Below are positions 17,222-24,848 of a DNA stretch of 55,992 bases, piece after piece. The stretch is from Sheuella amnicola. GTDB taxonomy: Bacteria; Pseudomonadota; Gammaproteobacteria; Burkholderiales; Burkholderiaceae_B. The notes beneath the pieces are model-generated. The model saw nothing but the letters and a program-made list of their open reading frames with translations. It was not told the origin of the DNA and ran no database searches. A program made the position numbers and the translations under genes. The DNA is taken from contig NZ_JAAGRN010000012.1 of the NCBI RefSeq assembly GCF_010499255.1, forward strand, positions 1-55,992, in the 5' to 3' direction. Every line of letters begins with the position of its first letter. The stretch's first letter is position 1.

Positions 17222-17839
17222 ATGTTCAAGAATATCCATATTGACAACATGACTTTCGGGTTCGGTTTCGAGCCATTATTCAAAAACTGGACAATAGAAA
17301 TCCCCAGTGGGGTTGTGCTTGTCAGATGCGAAGAAAATCGCGGTAAAACCACTTTACTGCGTCTTCTAGCGGGTGAACTGAGCCCGCAGTCAGGACAGAT
17401 TTATGTCAATAACACCGTTTTAAGCCAGTTAATGAGGCAGGATTCGTCAACCGTTTTTTACATCGAGCCGGCAACAGATTCGTTCGATCAGATCAAGGTA
17501 ATAGACTTTTTCGAACGCTGCAAAAAGCAATATCCAAAATTAGACGCAAAGATGCTGGTTGACTTGATTCATGGCTTATCACTGACTGCCCATCAGGATA
17601 AGCCGATCTACATGCTATCGGCTGGTTCAAAACGTAAAGTATGGATTGCCGCCGCATTGGCATCTAATGCGCGAATAGCATTGATTGATGATCCCACTGC
17701 CGCACTTGATAAACCTTCGATCGAATTTCTTAAAAGCGAACTTAAGAAGCTAGCGAACGGGTCTTTGGATAAAACAATTATCGTGGCGCATTACGACACG
17801 CTTGATGGCGTTCCGTTTACTCGGTGCATTGATCTTTAG
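17222..17839 (+). CDS. Orphan ABC-type ATPase with degenerate Walker A
   Basis: A 205-residue ABC-ATPase-like protein with no membrane partner nearby. The P-loop reads CEENRGKTTLLRLL, so two of the usual glycines of GxxGxGK[ST] are replaced while GKTT is kept. The signature is LSAGSKRKVWIAAAL (S-A-G-S instead of SGGQ), and Walker B is IALIDDPTAALD, with aspartate where the catalytic glutamate normally sits. The final AHYDTL holds a switch histidine. It may bind ATP but hydrolyse it slowly, or have a regulatory role. It starts just upstream of the nrdD control region. Function is not assignable. Confidence 0.75.
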   Translation: MFKNIHIDNMTFGFGFEPLFKNWTIEIPSGVVLVRCEENRGKTTLLRLLAGELSPQSGQIYVNNTVLSQLMRQDSSTVFYIEPATDSFDQIKVIDFFERCKKQYPKLDAKMLVDLIHGLSLTAHQDKPIYMLSAGSKRKVWIAAALASNARIALIDDPTAALDKPSIEFLKSELKKLANGSLDKTIIVAHYDTLDGVPFTRCIDL

Positions 17840-17867
17840 ATGGATTCTCATTCGTCCAGGTTAGGGG

Positions 17868-17883
17868 CTTGACGAGCGTCAAG
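17868..17883. promoter_or_regulatory. FNR/DNR-type palindrome upstream of nrdD
   Basis: CTTGACGAGCGTCAAG is a perfect palindrome of the TTGAC-N4-GTCAA form, the core recognised by Crp/Fnr-family anaerobic regulators (FNR consensus TTGAT-N4-ATCAA). If it acts as a class II site at -41.5, transcription would start near 17917, and TTTAAA at 17902-17907 would serve as the -10. A Crp/Fnr regulator is encoded at the end of the same operon. The 2-nt loop left by a fully paired hairpin argues against a terminator. Confidence 0.6.
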
Positions 17884-17916
17884 CTTTTGAAAAACACTTC
17901 ATTTAAAGACGGTAAA

Positions 17917-17964
17917 ACACAATATGTAGTGATAGAGTGCCTCAAATAACACAATATGAGGTGT
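17917..17964. promoter_or_regulatory. Two NrdR boxes upstream of nrdD
   Basis: ACACAATATGTAGTGA (17917-17932) and ACACAATATGAGGTGT (17949-17964) match the NrdR box consensus ACACWATATATWGTGT. Their starts are 32 bp apart, about three helical turns, the arrangement usual for this ATP/dATP-sensing repressor of ribonucleotide reductase genes. The second box overlaps the nrdD ribosome-binding site. nrdR itself is not in the window. Confidence 0.85.
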
Positions 17965-17967
17965 TCT

Positions 17968-19704
17968 ATGAAAATTGATTCGGATTGCGGCCGACAGACC
18001 TTGGTGGATGTCGAACATGCAATGGAAGAGTATCTTGAACTACGGGACTGGCGGATTCAGGCAAATGCAAATCAGGGCTACAGCCTGGGTGGTTTGATCC
18101 TGAACGTGGCAGGTAAGGTCACGGCCAACTATTGGCTATCCCATGTGTTTTCACCTCAGGCGGGACATGCGCATCGAAATGGAGACATTCATATTCATGA
18201 CTTGGATATGTTTGCCGGTTATTGCGCAGGTTGGTCTTTACGCCAGTTGTTGATAGAGGGGTTTAACGGCGTGCCCGGTAAGGTTGAGGCAACCCCGGCC
18301 AAGCACATGTCGGCGGCAGTCGGGCAGGTTGTCAATTTTTTAGGTACGTTGCAAAACGAATGGGCGGGTGCTCAAGCCTTTAGTTCATTCGATACGTATA
18401 TGGCACCGTTTGTGCGCCAAGATCGCATGAGTTACGAGCAAGTCCGACAATGCATGCAGGAGATGGTCTACAACCTGAATGTGCCAAGTCGTTGGGGAAC
18501 ACAAACGCCGTTTACGAATCTCACATTCGATTGGACATGTCCGGATGATTTGAAAGAGCAGGTTCCGTATATCGGCGGCAAGGAAATGCCATTTTGCTAT
18601 GGCGAGCTACAAACCGAAATGGATATGATCAATCGGGCATATATCGACGTGATGATGAGCGGCGATGCGAATGGTCGGGCCTTCACGTTTCCGATACCCA
18701 CCTACAACATCACTTATGACTTTGAATGGGATAGCCCCAATGCCGATCTGTTGTTCGAAATGACGGCCAAATACGGACCTCCGTATTTTCAGAATTTTTT
18801 GAATTCGGATCTCCAGCCTCACATGGTTCGATCCATGTGCTGTCGCTTACAGCTCGATCTGAGAGAGTTGCTCAAAAGAGGCAATGGTCTTTTCGGGTCG
18901 GCCGAGCAGACCGGAAGTATTGGCGTGGTGACGATCAACTGTGCAAGGCTGGGATATTTATATGCTCAAGATGAGCCCGGCTTACTGAATCGACTTTTGG
19001 AATTGCTTGATTTGGGTCGGGATGTATTAGAGATGAAAAGAAAGGTCGTACAGGAATATATCGATAAAGGTTTATATCCCTATACAAAACGATATCTGGG
19101 CACCCTTAGAAATCATTTCAGTACATTGGGCGTAAATGGATTGAACGAAATGATCAGAAATTTTTCGCTTGATCATTTCGATATTACGACTCCTCAGGGC
19201 CAGGCGATGGCGGAGAGAATACTTGATCATGTGCGCAGCCGAATAACGTTATTTCAGGAGCAGACCGGTCATATGTATAACCTGGAGGCTACTCCGGCTG
19301 AAGGCACAACATATCGATTTGCACGAGAGGATCGCAAACGCTGGCCCGACATTATTCAGGCCGGCACCGAAGATGAACCTTATTACACGAATTCAAGTCA
19401 GTTACCTGCCGGGTTTACGGATGATCCATTCGAAGCATTGACTCTGCAAGAGAGATTGCAATCCAAATACACAGGCGGGACAGTTTTGCATCTTTACATG
19501 AATGAGGCAGTTTCATCTGCCGTTGCATGCAAGCAGTTGGTTCGTCGCGCGCTTTCCAGCTTCAGGCTTCCTTATCTGACAGTCACGCCGACCTTTTCGA
19601 TATGTCCTAGGCATGGTTATTTATCGGGACATCATGAGTTTTGTCCAAAATGCGATGCAGCCTTGCTGGCAAAGCAAGCAGAACAATTTGAAGCTGTAGT
19701 TTGA
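17968..19704 (+). CDS. nrdD: Anaerobic ribonucleoside-triphosphate reductase NrdD, core chain lacking the glycyl-radical segment
   Basis: A 578-residue class III ribonucleotide reductase core. It begins directly in the catalytic barrel (LRDWRIQANANQGYSLGGL), with no N-terminal ATP-cone. The HNGDIHIHDLD-type motif is seen as HRNGDIHIHDLD, an active-site cysteine is plausible in SMCCRLQLDL, and TINCARLGYLY follows. The zinc site near the end reads CPRHGY and CPKC. The protein then stops, whereas normal NrdD continues into the RVxGY glycyl-radical loop. That loop is encoded by the next gene. AGGTG precedes ATG 17968 by 4 nt; the in-frame ATG at 17956 lies inside NrdR box 2. Control by NrdR and an FNR-type factor is indicated. 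Confidence 0.92.
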   Translation: MKIDSDCGRQTLVDVEHAMEEYLELRDWRIQANANQGYSLGGLILNVAGKVTANYWLSHVFSPQAGHAHRNGDIHIHDLDMFAGYCAGWSLRQLLIEGFNGVPGKVEATPAKHMSAAVGQVVNFLGTLQNEWAGAQAFSSFDTYMAPFVRQDRMSYEQVRQCMQEMVYNLNVPSRWGTQTPFTNLTFDWTCPDDLKEQVPYIGGKEMPFCYGELQTEMDMINRAYIDVMMSGDANGRAFTFPIPTYNITYDFEWDSPNADLLFEMTAKYGPPYFQNFLNSDLQPHMVRSMCCRLQLDLRELLKRGNGLFGSAEQTGSIGVVTINCARLGYLYAQDEPGLLNRLLELLDLGRDVLEMKRKVVQEYIDKGLYPYTKRYLGTLRNHFSTLGVNGLNEMIRNFSLDHFDITTPQGQAMAERILDHVRSRITLFQEQTGHMYNLEATPAEGTTYRFAREDRKRWPDIIQAGTEDEPYYTNSSQLPAGFTDDPFEALTLQERLQSKYTGGTVLHLYMNEAVSSAVACKQLVRRALSSFRLPYLTVTPTFSICPRHGYLSGHHEFCPKCDAALLAKQAEQFEAVV

Positions 19705-19726
19705 ATATTATTCCGGGAGTTCAATC

Positions 19727-19930
19727 ATGAATCAGGTGAATCAAGTCGAATACCATCAATTAGCCGCCAGTTCGCTGGCTGAGAGCTCAAGAACACGGTG
19801 TGAAGTGTGGACAAGAGTGATGGGATATCACCGTCCAGTCAGTTCGTTTAATACCGGCAAGAAGGGGGAGTTCAAAGAGCGAAAGTTTTTCGAGGAATCA
19901 AGGGTGAAATGCAACGACAATCAGATTTGA
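19727..19930 (+). CDS. Separate glycyl-radical subunit of NrdD
   Basis: This 67-residue protein carries the missing C-terminal end of NrdD: CEVWTRVMGYHRPVSSFNTGKK, with the RV-x-GY glycyl-radical motif at about residues 30-34 and the usual FNxGKxxEFKxR tail. It starts 22 nt after the nrdD stop in a different frame (+2), with GGGAG 7 nt before its ATG. It is therefore a separately translated gene rather than a simple read-through product. The first 22 residues are an unrelated linker. NrdG, which generates the radical, is encoded ten bases downstream. The arrangement recalls YfiD/GrcA, a spare glycyl-radical piece for pyruvate formate-lyase. A frameshift in an ancestral fused gene is the alternative, but the clean start argues against it. 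Confidence 0.88.
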   Translation: MNQVNQVEYHQLAASSLAESSRTRCEVWTRVMGYHRPVSSFNTGKKGEFKERKFFEESRVKCNDNQI

Positions 19931-19939
19931 GACGTGTAA

Positions 19940-20650
19940 ATGCGCCGTGAAGGATCTGCGATAGGCGGTTTTGTGCCGTTTTCGAGCTTGGACTGGCCGG
20001 GCCAGCTTGCTGCCGTTGTATTCATCAAAGGATGTCCCTGGCGTTGCGATTATTGTCATAACCCGCATCTTCAAAGCAGGAAGACGATTCCCGTTGTCCA
20101 TATCGAGTCTCAAAATGCTCAAGGGAGTTTGGACTGGGATCGGATTCTCGAGTTTCTGGATGCGCGCAAGACTTTATTGGATGGCGTTGTTTTCACGGGC
20201 GGAGAGCCATTTACCGAACCGAATCTTGAAGAGATGATTGGACAAGTGCTTCACAAAGGATTCAAAGTCGCGGTTCATACGGCGGGCATGTATCCATCCA
20301 AACTTGAAAGGTCTCTGGAGTCACTTTCATGGGTTGGATTGGATATTAAAACCAAGGCTGAAAATTATGATTCGCTGACGCATCGCTCTGGAAGCGCCGA
20401 GCCGGTTCGCAAAACCCTGGAAAAATTGTTGAAGAGTGATGTTTCCTTCGAATGTCGTACTACATGGAGTCCGCAATGGCTATCAGAATCGGATTTAATT
20501 GATCTGGCGCAAGACCTGAGTGCCCAAGGCGTGAGGAAATATGCAATACAGAGATTCCGTTCGCTGGCGCATCGATCCGTAGGACATGAATTGAGTGAAC
20601 AGAGTCTGCGAATTTTAGACAGTCTGTTCGAGCAATTTACCTATAGGTGA
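19940..20650 (+). CDS. nrdG: NrdG, anaerobic ribonucleotide reductase activating enzyme (radical SAM)
   Basis: A 236-residue radical-SAM activase that would place the glycyl radical on the small NrdD subunit using S-adenosylmethionine and a [4Fe-4S] cluster. The cluster motif CPWRCDYC (CxxxCxxC) is at about residues 32-39, preceded by GGFVPFSSLDWPGQLAAVVFI, typical of the TIGR02495 (NrdG2) branch. TGGEPFTEP (about residue 80) is the SAM-binding GGE motif. The ribosome-binding site is weak, suggesting coupling to the preceding small gene. The next gene starts immediately at its stop. Confidence 0.93.
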   Translation: MRREGSAIGGFVPFSSLDWPGQLAAVVFIKGCPWRCDYCHNPHLQSRKTIPVVHIESQNAQGSLDWDRILEFLDARKTLLDGVVFTGGEPFTEPNLEEMIGQVLHKGFKVAVHTAGMYPSKLERSLESLSWVGLDIKTKAENYDSLTHRSGSAEPVRKTLEKLLKSDVSFECRTTWSPQWLSESDLIDLAQDLSAQGVRKYAIQRFRSLAHRSVGHELSEQSLRILDSLFEQFTYR

Positions 20651-21379
20651 ATGATGGGAAAGGTACAGGATACTTTTGAGCTGTTATCTCACTTGAAGCT
20701 GTTCGATGGTGTCTCCCCCGAGGTGCTACGGAATTTGGCGGATGCGTCCGTGCGAATCAGGCATCAGAAAAATGAAATGATTTTTCGGCGTGGAGATCTG
20801 GCGCGTGGCCTATATGTTGTTGTGATCGGAGAAGTCAAAATATCCATTCCGTCACAGCAAAGAGAGAAGGTGATCGAGTTTATCGGCCCCGGGCAAGCAT
20901 TCGGGGAGGCGGTCATGTTTCTGGATCATCCTTACCTGATCAATGCCCAGGCGCTGAGCGACTGTTTATTAATGTGGCTAGACAAGCGCGACATCAAGCT
21001 CGCGATCGAACATGATGCCAAATTCTCCATGCATTTACTGGAGGGGTTATCCCGCAGGTTCGAGACGTTATTGAACGACATCGAAGTCGTTAATCTTCAT
21101 ACCGCAATCGAAAGGGTCACCGGATATTTGTTAAGTTTAAGTAACGAAGGCGAGGGTTTGATGCACTTGCCCAATAAGAAAATGATCGCTTCCAAGCTAG
21201 GCTTGACACCCGAAACGTTTTCGCGGGCGCTGGGCCAGCTAGCCCAGAGTGGATTTATATCGGTTCATGGATCAAAAATACAAATACTTAGAGAATCCCG
21301 TGGCCAACAGCATAAATCGCCGCTTGAACCCGGTTCGAGAGACCGAGCTTCTTCAGGATACTTTGCAAGTGTATTTTGA
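20651..21379 (+). CDS. Crp/Fnr family transcriptional regulator
   Basis: A 242-residue regulator with an N-terminal cyclic-nucleotide-like effector domain (EMIFRRGDLARGLYVVVIGEV, then FIGPGQAFGEAVMF) and a C-terminal winged helix (KKMIASKLGLTPETFSRAL, about residues 178-196). It has no N-terminal cysteine cluster, so it is not an FNR-type iron-sulfur sensor; it resembles DNR/NNR-type regulators of denitrification. It is the last gene of the nrd operon and is well placed to act on the FNR-like palindrome before nrdD. The final 29 residues extend past the wing and are coded antisense to the end of narL, a 92-bp convergent overlap. Confidence 0.87.
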   Translation: MMGKVQDTFELLSHLKLFDGVSPEVLRNLADASVRIRHQKNEMIFRRGDLARGLYVVVIGEVKISIPSQQREKVIEFIGPGQAFGEAVMFLDHPYLINAQALSDCLLMWLDKRDIKLAIEHDAKFSMHLLEGLSRRFETLLNDIEVVNLHTAIERVTGYLLSLSNEGEGLMHLPNKKMIASKLGLTPETFSRALGQLAQSGFISVHGSKIQILRESRGQQHKSPLEPGSRDRASSGYFASVF

Positions 21380-21941
21380 CTGTGCTTTCGGCAACGTCGA
21401 GTTTGCGCGCAATTTCTTTATTACTTAAGCCGGCCGCAAGCTGAGCGAGAATTTCACGTTCGCGTGGTGTCAGCTTATCGATTTCAGGAGTAATCGGAGC
21501 GGGGGCAGGGTCATTGCGTATTTGGGCGAACAGTTTTTTTGTCATGTCGGCGGAAATAACGGAATCACCGTTCATGACGCGTTTTAACGAATCAAGTAAA
21601 TAATCGGCATCGATGTTTTTCAGAAGATATCCTGCCGCACCGGCTTTTAACCCCGCCGACAAATCAGCGGCATCTTCCGAGACTGTCAACAAAATGACAT
21701 GGGATTGAGGCGCATCCTTTCTGAGCAGTTGAGTGGCCTCAATGCCGGAAATCCCGGGCATATGCAAATCCATCAGAACGATATCTGGTTGTAATTCTTT
21801 GGCGCGTTTGATGCCTTCGAGTCCGTCGGAAGCTTCTCCGATGACAGAAAAATCTGGGTTGCGAGAGAGCAGGAGACGAATGCCGCTTCTGAAAAGATTG
21901 TGATCGTCCACCAGGAGTATGCGGATGGGATGATTGTCCAT
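21288..21941 (-). CDS. narL: NarL, nitrate/nitrite response regulator
   Basis: A 217-residue NarL/FixJ-type response regulator. The receiver domain has the acidic pocket LLVDDHN, the phosphorylation site DIVLMDLHMPG (about Asp59), and the conserved threonine and lysine in ILLTVSE and GYLLKN. The C-terminal LuxR-type helix-turn-helix (LTPREREILAQLAAGLSNKEIARKL) follows a flexible linker. It lies two bases after narX in a leftward operon, divergent from narK1-narK2-narGHJI, which it is expected to activate. Confidence 0.94.
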   Translation of the reverse strand: MDNHPIRILLVDDHNLFRSGIRLLLSRNPDFSVIGEASDGLEGIKRAKELQPDIVLMDLHMPGISGIEATQLLRKDAPQSHVILLTVSEDAADLSAGLKAGAAGYLLKNIDADYLLDSLKRVMNGDSVISADMTKKLFAQIRNDPAPAPITPEIDKLTPREREILAQLAAGLSNKEIARKLDVAESTVKIHLQSILKKLGLSNRVQAAIYAVGHGIL

Positions 21942-21943
21942 GT

Positions 21944-23872
21944 TCAGGCTGCTATGCGTGCAGAGCGCGGAATGGTTAGGCTGATGGTGGTGCCGTGATT
22001 GACCTTGGATGTGACAGTCAGTTTGGCATTGAGTTGCGCAGCGCGTTCTTTCATGATTTTAAGTCCGATGTGCTGCTCTTTATCAGAGGCGTGAATATTT
22101 TGATCGAAACCACATCCATTATCTTTAACGCTGAGCTCGAAATCGCGGTCATTCTTCAGGTCTATTCGGACTTGGCTGGCATGGGCATGCTTTCTGATGT
22201 TGGAAAGCGCTTCCTGCACGATGAATAACGCTTGCAATTCCTGCTCGGACGGAAGTGGGAGCCCATGATTATCCACGTTCAAATCTACCTTCAAGCCGGT
22301 TTGATGGCGGAACCGATCCACCGAAATTTTCAAGGCATCCAGGAGATCGCCTTCGCCGAGTTTGATTCTGAAGTTCGTCAATAACTCCCGAACGTCATCG
22401 TAACTTTCCCTTACGCCCGCATCGATCATTGCGAGCACTTCCTGAACCTCGTCCTTGGCATCGCGTTTGAGTGAATCATGTAGCATTTGGATCTGCAGTT
22501 TCAAGAAATTCAGGCCTTGAGCGATCGAGTCGTGCAGGCCCTGGGCAACCAAGTTTCTTTCTTCCGAGACGGCTAACTCTCGCGTGCGAGTGAGCAGGCG
22601 TTGATTTTCGATCGCCATACCCAGGTGCTGACCCACCGCTTCGAAGAGCTTACGATCTTCGCCCGTAAATTCTCTTGGTGTTTTGAAGTGAAGGGTGTAG
22701 CTACCCAGGTGCATATTGCCCAGTTTAATTTGAGCGATGGCGATCGAATTAAAGCCTTCCTCCTGGCATCTGTATTGAAGAACTTGCGGCAAGCTACGAA
22801 AGTCGTGCAGTTTCATTTCACCTTGCTGCGCTGCCTCGCCACACAGACAGTCGCCGGCGTGCAGGCATAATTCATCTTTGGCAAAGTTTTCCGAAATCCC
22901 TTGATGCACGGTCAGATGCAGATTGTTTTGGCGCAAGTCGAGAATGCGCACGGTTCCACCCGATGCTCCAAAATGTTCGATCAATTTAGATAAAAATCCC
23001 TCGCACCGCTGTTCGAGATCGCCAGCCTGACTCAAGTATGCCGAAAAGCCATAAAGAGTCGCTAATTCTTTATTCTGAGCTGCAAGTTGTCTGGTCTTCT
23101 GTTCAACTCTGTCCTCAAGATCGCTGTACAGCGCCTTTAGTTGAGCGGCCATGTCATTAAAGCCGGAGGCAAGCTCTCCAAACTCATCCCGACCTTCGAC
23201 GGGAACACGCGCATCGAAATTGCGGGCCGTCATTTGCGAGATGCCGCGTTGTAGTGCCCCGACCGGGCGAATGACCCAGCCATACAGCAAATAAATCAAT
23301 GCGACGCTGCTTGCGATCATGAGTACGATCAAAGCCAATTGAGACGCACGCAGTATCGAAGTGTCATATGCGTTTTCCGCTTCAATTTGCCAGACAAGCC
23401 TGTCTGCGATCGTGACAAAGTTCGATACTTCGTTCAAATACCGGGACACCCACTGCGCGCGTTGATCAGGATTTTTTTCGAAAGAGGACAAAATCGGCAG
23501 TAATTTGTTTTGCCATGTGTCCGACAATTGATGGAATTGCTTTTGGACGGTGTCACGACCAGGCATGCGAAGCGGACGCTGAGGGTCGCCATCGCGAAGA
23601 TTGGCGATTGTTTTTTCCAGTGCCCGGATTTGCTGTTCAAGCTCGACCAAATTTGGTTTCGGCTGACTGAGGTTCAAGCCGATTCGAACCGACTGCATGC
23701 GCAGGCTTCCGGTATCGTTAACAGCCGCTGCAGCACCCTCCAGTGCCCACGACAGCCAAAGCGTGCCGACTACCATGGTCAAGCCGAATAATAGGCCGGT
23801 CAAACACACGGATACAAGGCGCACGCCTAGTTTATAGTTGCGGCCGATAGGGGATCGCCAGTTAACCGCCAT
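21944..23872 (-). CDS. narX: NarX, nitrate/nitrite sensor histidine kinase
   Basis: An inner-membrane sensor kinase of about 642 residues. A first transmembrane helix near residues 15-40 precedes the periplasmic ligand-binding P-box (TGSLRMQSVRIGLNLS, about residue 55), which carries the nitrate-contacting arginine. A second helix, a HAMP domain (RPVGALQRGISQM), a cysteine-containing GAF-like module and a HisKA_3 domain with the phosphoacceptor in GLHDSIAQGLNFL follow. The ATPase domain has NIRKHAHASQ and DNGCGFD. AGGA stands 7 nt before the ATG at 23872; the longer start at 23935 has no clear site. It is coupled to narL. Confidence 0.93.
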   Translation of the reverse strand: MAVNWRSPIGRNYKLGVRLVSVCLTGLLFGLTMVVGTLWLSWALEGAAAAVNDTGSLRMQSVRIGLNLSQPKPNLVELEQQIRALEKTIANLRDGDPQRPLRMPGRDTVQKQFHQLSDTWQNKLLPILSSFEKNPDQRAQWVSRYLNEVSNFVTIADRLVWQIEAENAYDTSILRASQLALIVLMIASSVALIYLLYGWVIRPVGALQRGISQMTARNFDARVPVEGRDEFGELASGFNDMAAQLKALYSDLEDRVEQKTRQLAAQNKELATLYGFSAYLSQAGDLEQRCEGFLSKLIEHFGASGGTVRILDLRQNNLHLTVHQGISENFAKDELCLHAGDCLCGEAAQQGEMKLHDFRSLPQVLQYRCQEEGFNSIAIAQIKLGNMHLGSYTLHFKTPREFTGEDRKLFEAVGQHLGMAIENQRLLTRTRELAVSEERNLVAQGLHDSIAQGLNFLKLQIQMLHDSLKRDAKDEVQEVLAMIDAGVRESYDDVRELLTNFRIKLGEGDLLDALKISVDRFRHQTGLKVDLNVDNHGLPLPSEQELQALFIVQEALSNIRKHAHASQVRIDLKNDRDFELSVKDNGCGFDQNIHASDKEQHIGLKIMKERAAQLNAKLTVTSKVNHGTTISLTIPRSARIAA

Positions 23873-23967
23873 GCGCAAATCCTGTTCGTTTTCCAAGTTA
23901 TCGATAACTTGATTATCGCCTGATATTGAGCGCATAGAGTTTGGTTTCGATGACAGAGTCGTAATAA

Positions 23968-24684
23968 TCAGGGTGTCCGGGCGCGCGCGGGCCTGCCCGT
24001 AGGTCCAATAGGTTCAAGCGCACAGACCATGGGCAGAAAACATCCCGATCTCTCGGAGTAGGCAAGAAGCTCACCCGCCGCCAGGTCGAAGTACCAGCCA
24101 TGAACCGTTAATCGCCCTTCCTTGATGGCCTGTTTGACCCAGGGAAATGTCATCAAATTGTTAAGCGAGTTCAGGATCGAAGACTGCTCACATACCCTGC
24201 ATTGCACCTCTTTGCTTGCGTTGCCGAATTTTGCCAAAGTACTTCTTCTGGCGGGTTCGGCGATTTTCATCCATTTACTGATGAAATCGAAATTGTCCGG
24301 TTTTTTTGGTTCCGTCCCCATTAAGGCGCGAATCCCGCCACATTGGGCATGACCCAAAATGATGATCCGTTCAACTTTCAGGTTTTGCAATGCGAATTGA
24401 ATGGCGGCACTGACTCCATGGTAGCCCCCGTCATCCGGAGCGCACGGAGGGACCAGATTGGCAACATTTCTGGAAACAAAGATATCACCCGGTTCCGCCC
24501 CGATCAGATAGCCAGGGTCAACGCGCGAATCGCAACACCCTATCAACAAGGTGCGTGGATGCTGGCCCTGCACAAGTTCATTGAGCAAAGTCGGATCGTC
24601 GCCGTAGTGCTGTTGCTGAAAGCGTTCGAAACCGGAGATGAATTTTTCGAGATCGTGTCCGTCCATTCGTGAATTTTCAGGCAT
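23968..24684 (-). CDS. Beta-class carbonic anhydrase
   Basis: A 238-residue beta-carbonic anhydrase interconverting CO2 and bicarbonate. The zinc ligands are in GCCDSRVDP (cysteine, with the Asp-Arg dyad, about residue 50) and GHAQCGG (histidine and cysteine, about residue 112). SRNVANLVPP and YHGVSAAIQFALQNLKV complete the usual core. Its length fits the family. It lies leftward between narX and the divergent narK1, so it may share the narXL transcript. A role in nitrate respiration is not implied by the sequence. Confidence 0.92.
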   Translation of the reverse strand: MPENSRMDGHDLEKFISGFERFQQQHYGDDPTLLNELVQGQHPRTLLIGCCDSRVDPGYLIGAEPGDIFVSRNVANLVPPCAPDDGGYHGVSAAIQFALQNLKVERIIILGHAQCGGIRALMGTEPKKPDNFDFISKWMKIAEPARRSTLAKFGNASKEVQCRVCEQSSILNSLNNLMTFPWVKQAIKEGRLTVHGWYFDLAAGELLAYSERSGCFLPMVCALEPIGPTGRPARARTP

Positions 24685-24848
24685 TTGTCAGATTGTTTCC
24701 ATGAAGCAAACGGATAAGAACATCTAGTCCTTTGGTAGGGGGTGGCTAGGTCGAATGTTGTGCCTGACCCCCCGCATCTGGCGAATGTTCGATTTCGGCC
24801 GGACAACTTAATCTTCTATTACTGTCAAAAGCGAAAAAGGAAGCGGGC

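Noticed and set aside
17868-17883. CTTGACGAGCGTCAAG as the terminator of the ABC-ATPase gene.
   Set aside because: The arms leave only a 2-nt loop, and no proper T-run follows; an FNR-family operator is more likely.
24685-24848. FNR or NarL binding sites before narK1.
   Set aside because: I found no convincing TTGAT-N4-ATCAA palindrome or paired NarL heptamers by eye. Regulation by NarXL is expected from gene context only.
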